From IMG/VR virus record IMGVR_UViG_3300021225_000284, positions 1 through 46,900 of that record: DNA of 46,900 nucleotides; one strand, given 5' to 3'. How positions within the stretch are numbered: the first letter of the stretch is position 1; each line of letters opens with the position of its first letter. Positions 1 through 8,883 of this stretch are shown one piece after another. The DNA comes from a virus. The notes beneath the pieces are model-generated. The model was not told where the DNA came from. It saw nothing but the letters and a program-made list of their open reading frames with translations, and made no database searches. A program made the position numbers and the translations under genes.

Positions 1-3000
1 ATAAACTTGGCATTACAAGTACTTTTACATTAAGCGGAGATGTTTCAGGTAGTGGAGTTTATAACTCAATTTCTACAACAGTAAATGCAATTAAAAATAA
101 AACTATACCAACACTTGCAACAGGATTATTAGGATATGATGGTACAAATTTTGTATTTGATAATGCTTATATTAAATTAACAAATTTATCAAGTACTGCA
201 ATTGGACTTACTTATACTAATACAACTGGAGTATTTAGTTTGACAAGTGGATATTCAATTCCTACTACTGCAAATCAAACAAATTGGACAACTGCATACA
301 ATAGAAGTATCACAGCAATTGCAATTAGTGGAACTATAACAAAAACATTAACATTAACAAAGCAAGATGGTACAACTTTAACAGCTAATTTTACTGATAA
401 CAATTCAGTTACAAGTGTAAACGGTTTATCTGGTGCAGTTGTATTAACTACTTCTAATATTTCAGAGGGTAGTAATTTATATTTTACAACTTCAAGAGTA
501 TTAAATACAGTATTAGCAGGATATACACTTGGACAAAATACTTCAATATTAGCAACAGATACGATATTAGGTGCATTTAATAAAATTCAAGCTCAATTAA
601 ATGCAAAATTAAGCTCAAATCAAACTATTACATTAACAGGAGATGCAACTGGTAGCGGTACAACAAGTATTGCAGTAACTTTAAATAGTGCATATTCAGG
701 TTTTACTAATTACTACACAAAAACAAATATTGATACTTTATTAACAAATTATTCATTAACTACTCATAATCATAGTTTAGATGGATTATCAAATGTAAGT
801 ATTAATACTAAAGCTAACAATGATGTTTTACAATGGAACGGAACTGCATGGGTAAATAGAAGTTTATCAAGTGCAGGAATAGCTTCAATATCTCATACTC
901 ATACAACAAGTCAAATAACAGATTTGTCAAGCTATTCAAGTTTTGCAAACTATTTTACATCATCTTATATTATTGCAAACTATTCTTTAAAATCACATAA
1001 TCATACATTAGATAGCCTTTCAAATGTAACAATAACAAGCAATGTAAATGGTGAAATATTGAAATGGAATGGCACTGCATGGATAAATAATACTTTAGCA
1101 GAAGCAGGTATTTCGGCAATTGGACATACTCATACGACTTCTGATATTACTAATTTATCAAGCTATACAGGATTTGATACGAGATATTCATTAACTACGC
1201 ATAATCACGCAGTAGATGGATTGAGCGATGTTACGATAAGCTCTAAAGCTAACAATGATATTCTACAATGGAATGGAACAAAATGGGTAAATAAAACATT
1301 GTCTAGTGCTGGAATTTCAGTAGTTGGTCATACTCATACAACAAGTCAAATAACAGATTTGTCATCTTATGCAAGTTTTGCGAATTATTTTACATCATCT
1401 TATATAACTGCAAACTATTCTTTAATATCACATACACACGTATTTAATAATATTACTGATGTTTCAATAACTTCTCCAGTAAATAACAATATTTTATTAT
1501 ATAATAGTGTAACTCAAAAATGGGAAAATAAAACATTATCACAAGCAGGTATAGCTTCAATATCTCATACTCATAATACATCTGATATTGTTGATTTAGC
1601 TTCATATTCAAGTTTTGCTAATTACTATAATAAAACAAGTATTGATGGGTTTTTAAGTGGAAAAGAAAATACTTTGCCAACATCAACAACAGCAGGAACT
1701 TATAGAAGCGTAACAGTAAATAATAAAGGATTAGTAACGGCAGGGACAAATCCAACTACAATAAGTGGATATGGTATTACAGATTTTTATACTCAACAGA
1801 TTACAGGAACTTTTACTCCTAATAATTCAGCAATAGCATTAAATGACACTTTATTAAATGCTTTACAAAAAGCACAAGGACAAATAAATAATAGTTTCAA
1901 AAAGACTGATATAAGCTCTAATAATAACTATTTAGTAAAATTTGCAAGTGCAACAAATACATTAACTCAAAGTTTAATATTTGACAATGGCACTTTAGTA
2001 GGAATAGGAACAACAACTCCATTGGCTAAATTGCACATCAAAGCAACAACAAGTAGAGGTTTAATATTAGAAGGCAATACTTCAACAGGGTTGAATTATA
2101 TTGAATTTTTAAATAATGCTGGTACAAGAACTGGTTATATCGGACATGGTTCTGCTTTAAGTAATAATTTATTTTATAATTTACCAAATGCCGATTCTCA
2201 TATTTTTGCTACAAATGATATTACAAGATTTACAATTGACGGAAGCGGAAATGTAGGAATTGGCACTTCAACGCTTACTTATAGATTAAATGTAGATGGT
2301 GATATTAACTTGACATCTGGTAGTAAATTAAGATTAAATGGAAGTACAGGTACAAACGGTCAATTTTTAAAAACTACTGGAACTGCTAATACTTGGGCAA
2401 GTATATCTTTATCTGATTTAACAGATAAAGATACAATTGTTAAATACGAATTAGACAATGGAGAACGTGGTATTAAGTTCTATACAGCAGATAAAACTAA
2501 TAATGTATTTAACAACAATGATACACTAGGGTTTATATTTACTAACGAAGATACAGGTATATTTGGTATTCATGGATATAGTTTAAACGCTGATAAAGTT
2601 TTACAAGAATATGGCATACAAATAGACCAAGATACAAACATTTATAGATTAAAAGCTGATGGGAAAAGAGCAAGAATATTGACAACAGACGATTCGATAA
2701 CTGGCGGAGGTACTACATATTCTTTTAGTTCTCCATTGATTTTATCAAATAATTCTGTTTCAATACAAAAAGCTAGTAGTACAAGCGATGGTTATTTAAG
2801 TGCTGACGATTGGAATAGATTCAATTCTATTTCAGGTGGTAGTGCTAATATAACAGCATCAAGTCCTTTAATTTATAGCAATGGCAATTTATCAATACAG
2901 CAAGCCACCTCAACTCAAAATGGATTTTTAAGCTTTGAGCATTGGAATACTTTCAATAATAAAATTGGAGCGAATGGCGGAAGTATAATAAGCGGAAACT

Positions 3001-3263
3001 TAACTGTAAGTAATGCAAATATTCAATTAGCTAAAAATACTGCAAGATTAGACGTTGGAGATGCTGGTATATTTGCTCAAAATTTAAAGTTATTTATAGC
3101 AAATGATTTAAGCGGTGGCGATATTGAAATACGCTCTAATGATGGAATAGTCAAAATGAATACAAATAATTTTTATATAGGTAGTGTAAAAATAGACATG
3201 AGTACTTATGGTTCAGGGAGAAAATTAACCTACTATTCGCCAACAGAGGCGAGATGGGTATAG
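1..3263 (+). CDS. Giant tail hub-fibre protein, C-terminal 1086 residues (continues from 42049-46900)
   Basis: This reading frame is open from the left edge and has no credible internal start, so it is the 3' part of the gene that begins at 42049. Near 765-1574 it holds eight HxH motifs (HNH or HTH) inside tandem units containing an LQWNGT.WVN segment and an SSAGI..ISHTHTTS segment. Further on come GIGTTTP..KLHI and VGIGTSTL..LNVDGD motifs and two copies of a GYLS.DDWNRFN motif (about 2790 and 2925). These are typical of modular fibres of Bacteroidota phages. HxH motifs bind iron in the needle of T4 gp37, so a trimeric metal-bound fibre is inferred. No S74 chaperone domain is visible at the end. 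The role is host contact at the tail tip. Confidence 0.85.
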   Translation, partial: KLGITSTFTLSGDVSGSGVYNSISTTVNAIKNKTIPTLATGLLGYDGTNFVFDNAYIKLTNLSSTAIGLTYTNTTGVFSLTSGYSIPTTANQTNWTTAYNRSITAIAISGTITKTLTLTKQDGTTLTANFTDNNSVTSVNGLSGAVVLTTSNISEGSNLYFTTSRVLNTVLAGYTLGQNTSILATDTILGAFNKIQAQLNAKLSSNQTITLTGDATGSGTTSIAVTLNSAYSGFTNYYTKTNIDTLLTNYSLTTHNHSLDGLSNVSINTKANNDVLQWNGTAWVNRSLSSAGIASISHTHTTSQITDLSSYSSFANYFTSSYIIANYSLKSHNHTLDSLSNVTITSNVNGEILKWNGTAWINNTLAEAGISAIGHTHTTSDITNLSSYTGFDTRYSLTTHNHAVDGLSDVTISSKANNDILQWNGTKWVNKTLSSAGISVVGHTHTTSQITDLSSYASFANYFTSSYITANYSLISHTHVFNNITDVSITSPVNNNILLYNSVTQKWENKTLSQAGIASISHTHNTSDIVDLASYSSFANYYNKTSIDGFLSGKENTLPTSTTAGTYRSVTVNNKGLVTAGTNPTTISGYGITDFYTQQITGTFTPNNSAIALNDTLLNALQKAQGQINNSFKKTDISSNNNYLVKFASATNTLTQSLIFDNGTLVGIGTTTPLAKLHIKATTSRGLILEGNTSTGLNYIEFLNNAGTRTGYIGHGSALSNNLFYNLPNADSHIFATNDITRFTIDGSGNVGIGTSTLTYRLNVDGDINLTSGSKLRLNGSTGTNGQFLKTTGTANTWASISLSDLTDKDTIVKYELDNGERGIKFYTADKTNNVFNNNDTLGFIFTNEDTGIFGIHGYSLNADKVLQEYGIQIDQDTNIYRLKADGKRARILTTDDSITGGGTTYSFSSPLILSNNSVSIQKASSTSDGYLSADDWNRFNSISGGSANITASSPLIYSNGNLSIQQATSTQNGFLSFEHWNTFNNKIGANGGSIISGNLTVSNANIQLAKNTARLDVGDAGIFAQNLKLFIANDLSGGDIEIRSNDGIVKMNTNNFYIGSVKIDMSTYGSGRKLTYYSPTEARWV
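893..929 (+). repeat. 37-bp perfect direct repeat, copy 1 (copy 2 at 1328-1364)
   Basis: The 37 bases at 893-929 recur exactly at 1328-1364, 435 bases (145 codons) later and in the same frame. They encode the HTHTTSQITDLS segment of the tail fibre repeat. Flanking copies at about 1135 and 1565 are diverged. This indicates recent unit duplication or gene conversion within the fibre. Confidence 0.9.
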
Positions 3264-3294
3264 TTTAAATATTTTATTATAAACTTTTTTAAAT

Positions 3295-3302
3295 TAACTT
3301 TG
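3295..3302 (+). promoter_or_regulatory. Possible -7 promoter box TAACTTTG
   Basis: TAACTTTG matches the Bacteroidota TAnnTTTG box and lies 58 bases upstream of the ATG at 3360, in the gap after the fibre gene. No TTG or TTTG is seen at the expected upstream distance, so the call is weak. Confidence 0.3.
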
Positions 3303-3359
3303 TAAAAACATAAATTCATTAAATAAATCTTTATTCATTAAATTTTAAACTTTAAAAAA

Positions 3360-3713
3360 ATGACAAACAAACAAGCGTACAATTTAGCAACTATCTGCGG
3401 TATTTTAACAAACTCAAAACAGCTTTCATTTGGAGTAATTCGTAGATTATCAAAAAATGCAAAGATTATCGATAGCATTTCAAAGGAAGCACAAGAAATA
3501 TTTAAGTTAGGGAAAGATAAAGAAAAAACAGAAGAAGAAATTAAAGAAGAGGTTGAGGCATTTGAAAATGAAGAGTTTAAAGGTGAGTTTGAGCCTATTT
3601 CCTTAAGAATTGTTGAAGATGTCAAACCCGAAACTATTTCTGTAAAAGGTTATTCAGATTTAGAACTTACAGCAGGATTATTAGTACTTGAAAACAATGA
3701 TATTTTAAAATAA
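3360..3713 (+). CDS. Small acidic phage protein, unknown function
   Basis: A 117-residue protein with no recognised motif. The N-terminal half (MTNKQAYNLATICGILTNSK) looks helical. The middle is a charged Lys/Glu stretch (about residues 48-75) that could form a coiled coil. The gene lies between the giant fibre gene and the enzymatic tail protein, so a small tail-associated or assembly role is possible. Its position and length recall the DUF1617 type of small phage proteins found between tail and lysis genes in Firmicutes phages, but I cannot support that assignment from motifs. The ATG follows an A-run, as for most genes here. Confidence 0.6.
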   Translation: MTNKQAYNLATICGILTNSKQLSFGVIRRLSKNAKIIDSISKEAQEIFKLGKDKEKTEEEIKEEVEAFENEEFKGEFEPISLRIVEDVKPETISVKGYSDLELTAGLLVLENNDILK

Positions 3714-3741
3714 ACTTTTATTTAAACAAAACTTGAATACC

Positions 3742-6306
3742 ATGCCAAGCACAAAGCCAATTTTTATGGGTAAATTGATTTATAGTTCAACGCAAAATAA
3801 ATATGCTGGGTTGTACTTTAAATCTGAAAAAATAGACGGTAGCGGAACTGCGGAAGACCAATTTTATTGGATTAATACTGATTCATCTGGTGCTATACAA
3901 GATTATAGAAGTAATATGTTAAATGGGTGGTATTCAAGTCAAGCAAGTGCAGAATCTAATTTGCCAAGTACTTATAGTATTACCGATATTCCTATCATCA
4001 TTGACGATAAATATATGATTGGATTTATGCCTGCTTGGTACACAGATGGAAGTTTTGGTTTTCCTTATACAGTCAATGGTGTAGTGCAAACAAACAATAT
4101 GCACAAATATAATCTTGATAGTATAAAATCAATGATAGATGCAGGTGCTACTTATGTAATTATACCTATTAATCTGGCAACTTTATATTATTCAATAACA
4201 GACTACAACAACGATACTAATAATACAAATAATGATATAATTTATAGCGAAACCGTAAAGACAAATCTTGATGGACTTGTTAAAAATCTAATGGACTGGA
4301 TTCAAGTTAATAATAAAAAGGTTCAAATATCATTTAGACTTGAAACAATATTTACACGTGAAGGATGGAATGATATGCGAACATGGAGTACAAGATTATT
4401 TGAAGATTCAGACTTAATGTTAGATAATACTGGAAACATTGCAAGTGGTATTTATGGAAGAGGTTCATTATCTTATTCATCTACAAAAGCTTTACAGGTA
4501 GCGAAGCAATTTATAATAAACATACTTAGAAGATACAAATCTTATGCTAATGATAGAAAAATACCTATTTATTGGGTATCTTTAGTAAATTCTCAAACGT
4601 CGGAAGCTGAATATGGGTACGAAAATAGTTTAACAATATTTGGAGGTACAAGTCCAAGATTTATGGATTATTCGGATAATGCTTTAAGTGCTTTTAGAAC
4701 ATGGTTGCAAAGTTCGTCTGGTGGCAATTATGCAAGTATTGGAGCAGTTTCTAATGCTTGGAATGACGGATTCACTTATACAAGTTTTTCGCAAGTAACA
4801 AAAGAAAGAATGCCAGCGTGGGGCGTTTCAGATACTGATAGCTTAAATTCAACTAAATTTTTTGCAACAAAAAAAGGTAAAGACTGGTATAATTTCTGCG
4901 TTAGTCAATATGTTAAATTTTACACAGAATTAAAAACATTGGTAAATACTTATGTAAATATTGGTGCGGGCGGACAAACGGTAAAATTTATGCTTGAATC
5001 TGGGGCGGATTTGCAAGAATTTGACTTTAATTCAAGTAGCTATAAAAGAATGACATTTGAGCAATCTAAAATAAAAGATGCTTATGATATTCACAAAACT
5101 TGGTCGAGCTTTTATGCTGGTGCAGGTGATAATAGAAACAAGTGGGGAGCTTTTCAAACTGATTTTGCAAGAACAAATGCAGATTTGTATAGTAAACGAA
5201 TGGGTACTGAATTATATGCTAATGACCTATTAACACAACAAGGAATATCAGCAAATGTAAACGATATGCTAAATGCTTTTAAAGGATTAAATACGTCTTT
5301 AATTAAAAATAAAATAAAAGACATAGTTTATATTGCTCCTAATACTTTTAAAGCTGATATGGTTTACCAAAACGAATCGGCAAGACTTGCAATTGCTGAT
5401 GCGGTTACTCAAATATCATCTATAAGTACATTTGAAAATCCAACAACGGCAGTAACATTTACAATTGATTATTTATTAGAAAATGGCATAACTTCTATAT
5501 TTAATTTGTGGTCGTCAAATGGCGGTTCGACATCTAATAGATTAAGTTTAAGTATAGGATCTACTACTACTGGCGGAGGGTCGTCTGGAGGTGGCGGAGG
5601 TACTGTTTTATGTTCAGGTGTAAAATCATATACAATCTATTCAGATTCGCAAGGAGATTATCATAAATATTGCTTATTTGCTTCAAAATATGCTTCAAAT
5701 ATTGACAATTCAGGTAGTAATAATGGAGGTAACAAATATTATAATTTTGATTCTGCTGGTAAATATACAGGAACAGATGGTGGATTAGCTAATACTCATT
5801 TTGTATTTGCATTACCTACTCACTCGATTACAAATGACAATACTACTACTTCAACTCTAGTAATGCACCAAGTTGAAATTTATGACAATGCCACTAATGC
5901 TTTGTTATTTAAAAATTCACAATTTAGAGGATATAGAAAAACATCTGACAATAGCGGTAATTTCAACCCTAATAATTCGCATCCATCAAATGGGCAAATA
6001 GGTATAAGTCCAATATATTTAAACGGTGATTCTACATTTTTCTTTGAGCTTAATAGAAACTATAAAGTAATAATTAAAAATTTAGCTGGTGTATTTACTG
6101 CTAAATTAGAGAATATCAATGCCGATGCTAATACTTACAGAGTTTATTATGAGGGAAAAATGAACACTAGCTCAACTTTAGAAATAACCATAAATCCTAC
6201 TAAGATTTTAACAGCATATATTAGAGGATTAAAGTTGGTATTAGATAGATTTACTACAACAGATACTATATCTACAACAGATAACAGAAGCCTATTAGCA
6301 CCATGA
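3742..6306 (+). CDS. Tail protein with glycoside-hydrolase-like (GH42-like) barrel
   Basis: 854 residues from the ATG at 3742; a TTG three codons upstream is less likely. Residues about 90-560 look like a TIM barrel. The segment after SEAEYGYEN (284-294) continues with YSDNALSAFRTWL and then AVSNAWNDGFTYTSF, which strongly resembles the YSD.A..AFR.WL...LN.AWG stretch after the acid/base Glu of GH42 beta-galactosidases. E288 or E290 would be the catalytic candidate; the usual Asn-Glu pair is not conserved. A glycine-rich linker (611-620) leads to a C-terminal domain (621-854) that may be a beta-sandwich or carbohydrate-binding module. There is no signal peptide. Its place next to the fibre and its ATGA overlap with the endolysin gene suggest a virion enzyme degrading surface polysaccharide. 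The enzyme activity is inferred. Confidence 0.65.
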   Translation: MPSTKPIFMGKLIYSSTQNKYAGLYFKSEKIDGSGTAEDQFYWINTDSSGAIQDYRSNMLNGWYSSQASAESNLPSTYSITDIPIIIDDKYMIGFMPAWYTDGSFGFPYTVNGVVQTNNMHKYNLDSIKSMIDAGATYVIIPINLATLYYSITDYNNDTNNTNNDIIYSETVKTNLDGLVKNLMDWIQVNNKKVQISFRLETIFTREGWNDMRTWSTRLFEDSDLMLDNTGNIASGIYGRGSLSYSSTKALQVAKQFIINILRRYKSYANDRKIPIYWVSLVNSQTSEAEYGYENSLTIFGGTSPRFMDYSDNALSAFRTWLQSSSGGNYASIGAVSNAWNDGFTYTSFSQVTKERMPAWGVSDTDSLNSTKFFATKKGKDWYNFCVSQYVKFYTELKTLVNTYVNIGAGGQTVKFMLESGADLQEFDFNSSSYKRMTFEQSKIKDAYDIHKTWSSFYAGAGDNRNKWGAFQTDFARTNADLYSKRMGTELYANDLLTQQGISANVNDMLNAFKGLNTSLIKNKIKDIVYIAPNTFKADMVYQNESARLAIADAVTQISSISTFENPTTAVTFTIDYLLENGITSIFNLWSSNGGSTSNRLSLSIGSTTTGGGSSGGGGGTVLCSGVKSYTIYSDSQGDYHKYCLFASKYASNIDNSGSNNGGNKYYNFDSAGKYTGTDGGLANTHFVFALPTHSITNDNTTTSTLVMHQVEIYDNATNALLFKNSQFRGYRKTSDNSGNFNPNNSHPSNGQIGISPIYLNGDSTFFFELNRNYKVIIKNLAGVFTAKLENINADANTYRVYYEGKMNTSSTLEITINPTKILTAYIRGLKLVLDRFTTTDTISTTDNRSLLAP

Positions 6307-6752
6307 CAACAAGCGAGAATGGATATAACTTAATAAAGGAGTTTGAGGGTTGGTCTTCAACTCCTTATATTTGCCCAGCTGGCAAGCCTACAATTGGCTG
6401 GGGTTTGACATTTTATGCAGACGGTAAGTCTGTAACAATGAAAGACCCTTCGCTTACAAGAATACAGGGTGATATTTTGCTTGAAAAAATCTTTATGCAA
6501 GTGTTTCATAGGCATATACCTACAAATGTCAATCAAAATCAATTTGATGCTTTATCAAGCCTTATTTGGAATATTGGCGTAACTAATTTTAATAAAAGTA
6601 CGTTAAGAATGAAAGTTAAAAACAATCCAGACGACATAAGTATCAGAGATGAGTTTATGAAGTGGAATAAGGCTCGAAAAGGAACAAAACTTGTAGTTTT
6701 AGATGGATTAACACGTAGGCGTAAAAAAGAAGCAGATTTATATTTTAGTTAA
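6303..6752 (+). CDS. Endolysin, GH24 (T4/P21-type) lysozyme
   Basis: 149 residues. The N-terminus carries the GH24 active-site block: E15 in KEFEGW, C24 in YICPAG and T30 in KPTIGWG. The spacing E-x8-C-x5-T is that of P21-type endolysins, with Cys replacing the Asp of T4 lysozyme. The middle segment NQNQFDALSSLIWNIG and the late GLTRRRKKEADLY are also standard for the family. It cleaves the beta-1,4 bond between MurNAc and GlcNAc in peptidoglycan. There is no signal peptide or N-terminal anchor, so it should need the holin encoded at 8884. It overlaps the upstream gene by ATGA, pointing to coupled translation. A second lysozyme of the same type is encoded at 9911-10531 on the other strand. 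Confidence 0.93.
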   Translation: MTTSENGYNLIKEFEGWSSTPYICPAGKPTIGWGLTFYADGKSVTMKDPSLTRIQGDILLEKIFMQVFHRHIPTNVNQNQFDALSSLIWNIGVTNFNKSTLRMKVKNNPDDISIRDEFMKWNKARKGTKLVVLDGLTRRRKKEADLYFS

Positions 6753-6771
6753 AAAAAAACAAACAATAGCC

Positions 6772-7173
6772 ATGAATGATGAAATTGCAATTAACGAATT
6801 ACTTGGAGATTTTATCTTTAAAGTAAATGCAAAAAGCTTTACAGATGAAATTGGAGTAAGTAGAACAGTAACAGGAATAAAAGCAAAGATTATAGGGAAT
6901 ATTGAATGTAATTTAAGCGAAGAATTTAGCCGTACGTTTTATATCGCTTTTGTGTTAAATACAGGAGTTTTATATGGCGAAAGAAATGCAAGTACAAATG
7001 AGTTTATTGCACGTATGATTCAAGCTGGAGCGGACGAAGCAACGGCAAAAGCAAATGTGTTTAATATTTGCAAAAATCTTGAATATGGTACAAAAGAACA
7101 GAAATATAATGCAGGTAATTATCTAGCAAATGCCTATGGATACGAGTTACAACCGATTGAGAACCAAAATTAA
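6772..7173 (+). CDS. Hypothetical protein in lysis block
   Basis: 133 residues, soluble, with no recognised motif. The first 70 residues look beta-rich (FIFKVNAKSF...TVTGIKAKIIGNIECNL) and the C-terminal half looks helical. It sits 20 bases after the endolysin gene, and its 3' end overlaps the next gene by 44 bases, so all these genes are probably co-transcribed. The A-run before the ATG is the only start signal. A virion or lysis-associated role is only a guess from position. Confidence 0.6.
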   Translation: MNDEIAINELLGDFIFKVNAKSFTDEIGVSRTVTGIKAKIIGNIECNLSEEFSRTFYIAFVLNTGVLYGERNASTNEFIARMIQAGADEATAKANVFNICKNLEYGTKEQKYNAGNYLANAYGYELQPIENQN

Positions 7174-7522
7174 GGTTAATAAGAGTGGATTAAAATATAA
7201 TCTTTTTGAAATTTCAGAAGCATTTTACTTTATAGTAAATGAGAAAAGAATATATGTGATGAGTGGATTTATAACGGATCTAGCAAGCATACCGCAATTT
7301 TTGTGGTGGCTATTTCCTCCGCATTGCAACGCTTTTGTTGCATCAATTATACATGACTATATTTCACAGTTGAAGCTATTTGATAGAAAAGAATGTGATA
7401 AGATATTTTTAAATTTACTATTGCAATCTGGAATGGGTAAATTTCAAGCATATATTATGTATGCTTTTGTAAGTATATTTAGTGTTAAATATTATGGAAA
7501 AATAAAATTTACAAAAAAATGA
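7130..7522 (+). CDS. DUF1353 phage protein
   Basis: 130 residues. The core SGFITDLASIPQFLWWLFPP, then ASIIHDYI, then DRKECDKIFLNLL and IMYAFVSIFSVKYYG, follows the DUF1353 pattern (TD.ASIP, HD, D.iF, mY..V). The conserved Asp and His residues suggest a metal-binding pocket, but the family has no established function. DUF1353 genes are common near the tail and lysis genes of phages. The start overlaps the upstream gene by 44 bases; a second ATG two codons later (7136) is equally possible. It is followed by an ATGA overlap with the spanin-like gene. Confidence 0.75.
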   Translation: MPMDTSYNRLRTKIKVNKSGLKYNLFEISEAFYFIVNEKRIYVMSGFITDLASIPQFLWWLFPPHCNAFVASIIHDYISQLKLFDRKECDKIFLNLLLQSGMGKFQAYIMYAFVSIFSVKYYGKIKFTKK

Positions 7523-7905
7523 TACAGAAAATTAAAGATTATGCATTAATAACAGTAGTTTTGATATTAATAGGAACTATTACTTATTTTGTTGCTACTT
7601 ATACAGTCGTTAAGGTTAAATATTTAGAAGAACTAGAGCATCAAATTAAAAAAGACAGTTCACTTATAAGTGAATTAAATGCAAAAGTTATAAAGCAAGA
7701 TAGTATAATTAGTAATTTAAAAGATGAAAATGCACTATATTCATCAAATGTAGGCAAAATGCAACAAGTTTTTATTGATTTAAAAAGAGAAAATACTATA
7801 TTAGCGGACAAGATGGACAAAATAGAGAAAAATGGCAATGTAAGATATTTTGTCAAATCTTTTTGGTCTAAAAAATATGAAGAAGTTTTCGACAAACCGA
7901 AATGA
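7519..7905 (+). CDS. Membrane-anchored coiled-coil protein, probable inner-membrane spanin (Rz-like)
   Basis: 128 residues: one N-terminal transmembrane segment (about residues 9-29, ALITVVLILIGTITYFV), then a long heptad-type stretch (about 33-105, ELEHQIKKDSSLISELNAK... and onward) and a short basic tail. This is the topology of an Rz-type i-spanin, with the coiled coil in the periplasm. It lies between endolysin and holin and overlaps both neighbours by 4 bases. Spanins fuse inner and outer membranes in Gram-negative hosts, which fits a Bacteroidota host. No separate Rz1-like lipoprotein is seen embedded in it; the lipoprotein at 11885 is far away. Assignment rests on topology and context. 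Confidence 0.65.
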   Translation: MIQKIKDYALITVVLILIGTITYFVATYTVVKVKYLEELEHQIKKDSSLISELNAKVIKQDSIISNLKDENALYSSNVGKMQQVFIDLKRENTILADKMDKIEKNGNVRYFVKSFWSKKYEEVFDKPK

Positions 7906-8879
7906 AATTAGAAAATATACAAATATTAGATGAGCATTATAATCCAGAGTTATCAAATATTGATAATGTCAATGTCTTACTGAAAAAAGGCATTTGGAAT
8001 TATGCAATTCGTCACGCACAAGATTTGGTAAGCCTTTATGTTAGATTTCATTTAGCTGATAGAGAATCAAGAAAACAAATTGCAAAAGAAAAAGTATTAC
8101 AAGAATTAAAAATTGAGCTTCCAGACAGTTTAATTGCTACTAAAGAAGATTATTACCTACCTTCGCATCTTAAAAATATACTCATACTTTCTGATATACA
8201 TTTGCCTTACTACGATAAAGAAGCTGTTTTAACGGCTATTGAGTTTGGTATTAATCAAAATGTTGATACAGTCTATCTAAATGGTGATATTGTCGATTTT
8301 AATAGCGTTTCAAGGTGGCAAACAAGCCCTAACGAGCGAGATTTAATGAATGAGGTTAAAATATCAAGACTATTCTTTAAATACCTTAGAAACGTGTTTC
8401 CTACACAAACAATAATTTGGAAATTAGGCAATCACGAGGAGAGATGGGAAAGTTTTCTATCAAGTAAGGCATCAGAGATTTTCAACTTAGACGTATTATA
8501 TTTAGGTAAGTTGTTTCAAGTTGATGAGCTTGGGATTGAGTTAGTAGATGGCAAAACAATTGCACATTTCGGAAACCTAACTGTTGTGCATGGTCACGAG
8601 CTTCCACGTGGAATAGGTTCTCCAGTCAATCCTGCGAGAGGTCTTTATATGAAAGCAAAAGAATCAGCTTTGTGCGGACATCATCATCAAACATCAGAGC
8701 ATACAGAAAAAAGCATTAACGGGAAGATTGTAAGTTGTTGGACTACTGGATGTCTTTCAGATTTAAGACCTTCATATAGTACAGTAAATAAATACAATCA
8801 TGGATTTGCACACGTACAACTTGACAACGAACAATTTGAAGTAAGAAACTATAAAATCATAAACAACAAAATATATTAA
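7902..8879 (+). CDS. Calcineurin-like metallophosphoesterase
   Basis: 325 residues. All signature motifs are present in order: LILSDIHLP, LNGDIVDF, LGNHEERW, VVHGHELP and CGHHHQTSEH. These ligate a di-metal centre that hydrolyses phosphomonoesters, phosphodiesters or nucleotides. About 90 residues precede the catalytic domain (PEL..IDNVNVLLKKG... ADRESRKQIAKEKV), resembling a small DNA-binding or adaptor region. It overlaps the spanin-like gene by 4 bases and is followed by the holin gene 4 bases later, so it is expressed with the lysis genes. The substrate cannot be told from sequence; DNA-end processing, RNA turnover or cyclic-nucleotide hydrolysis are options. Confidence 0.9.
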   Translation: MKLENIQILDEHYNPELSNIDNVNVLLKKGIWNYAIRHAQDLVSLYVRFHLADRESRKQIAKEKVLQELKIELPDSLIATKEDYYLPSHLKNILILSDIHLPYYDKEAVLTAIEFGINQNVDTVYLNGDIVDFNSVSRWQTSPNERDLMNEVKISRLFFKYLRNVFPTQTIIWKLGNHEERWESFLSSKASEIFNLDVLYLGKLFQVDELGIELVDGKTIAHFGNLTVVHGHELPRGIGSPVNPARGLYMKAKESALCGHHHQTSEHTEKSINGKIVSCWTTGCLSDLRPSYSTVNKYNHGFAHVQLDNEQFEVRNYKIINNKIY

Positions 8880-8883
8880 TGAG

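Noticed and set aside
240-3263. Separate fibre gene starting at TTG 240
   Set aside because: The frame is open to the left edge and joins the frame at the right edge, so 240 is an internal Leu codon.
3338-3625. Minus-strand frame opposite the 117-residue gene
   Set aside because: It mirrors a plus-strand gene with good context and has no promoter; shadow of AT-rich coding DNA. Other opposite-strand frames were left out for the same reason.
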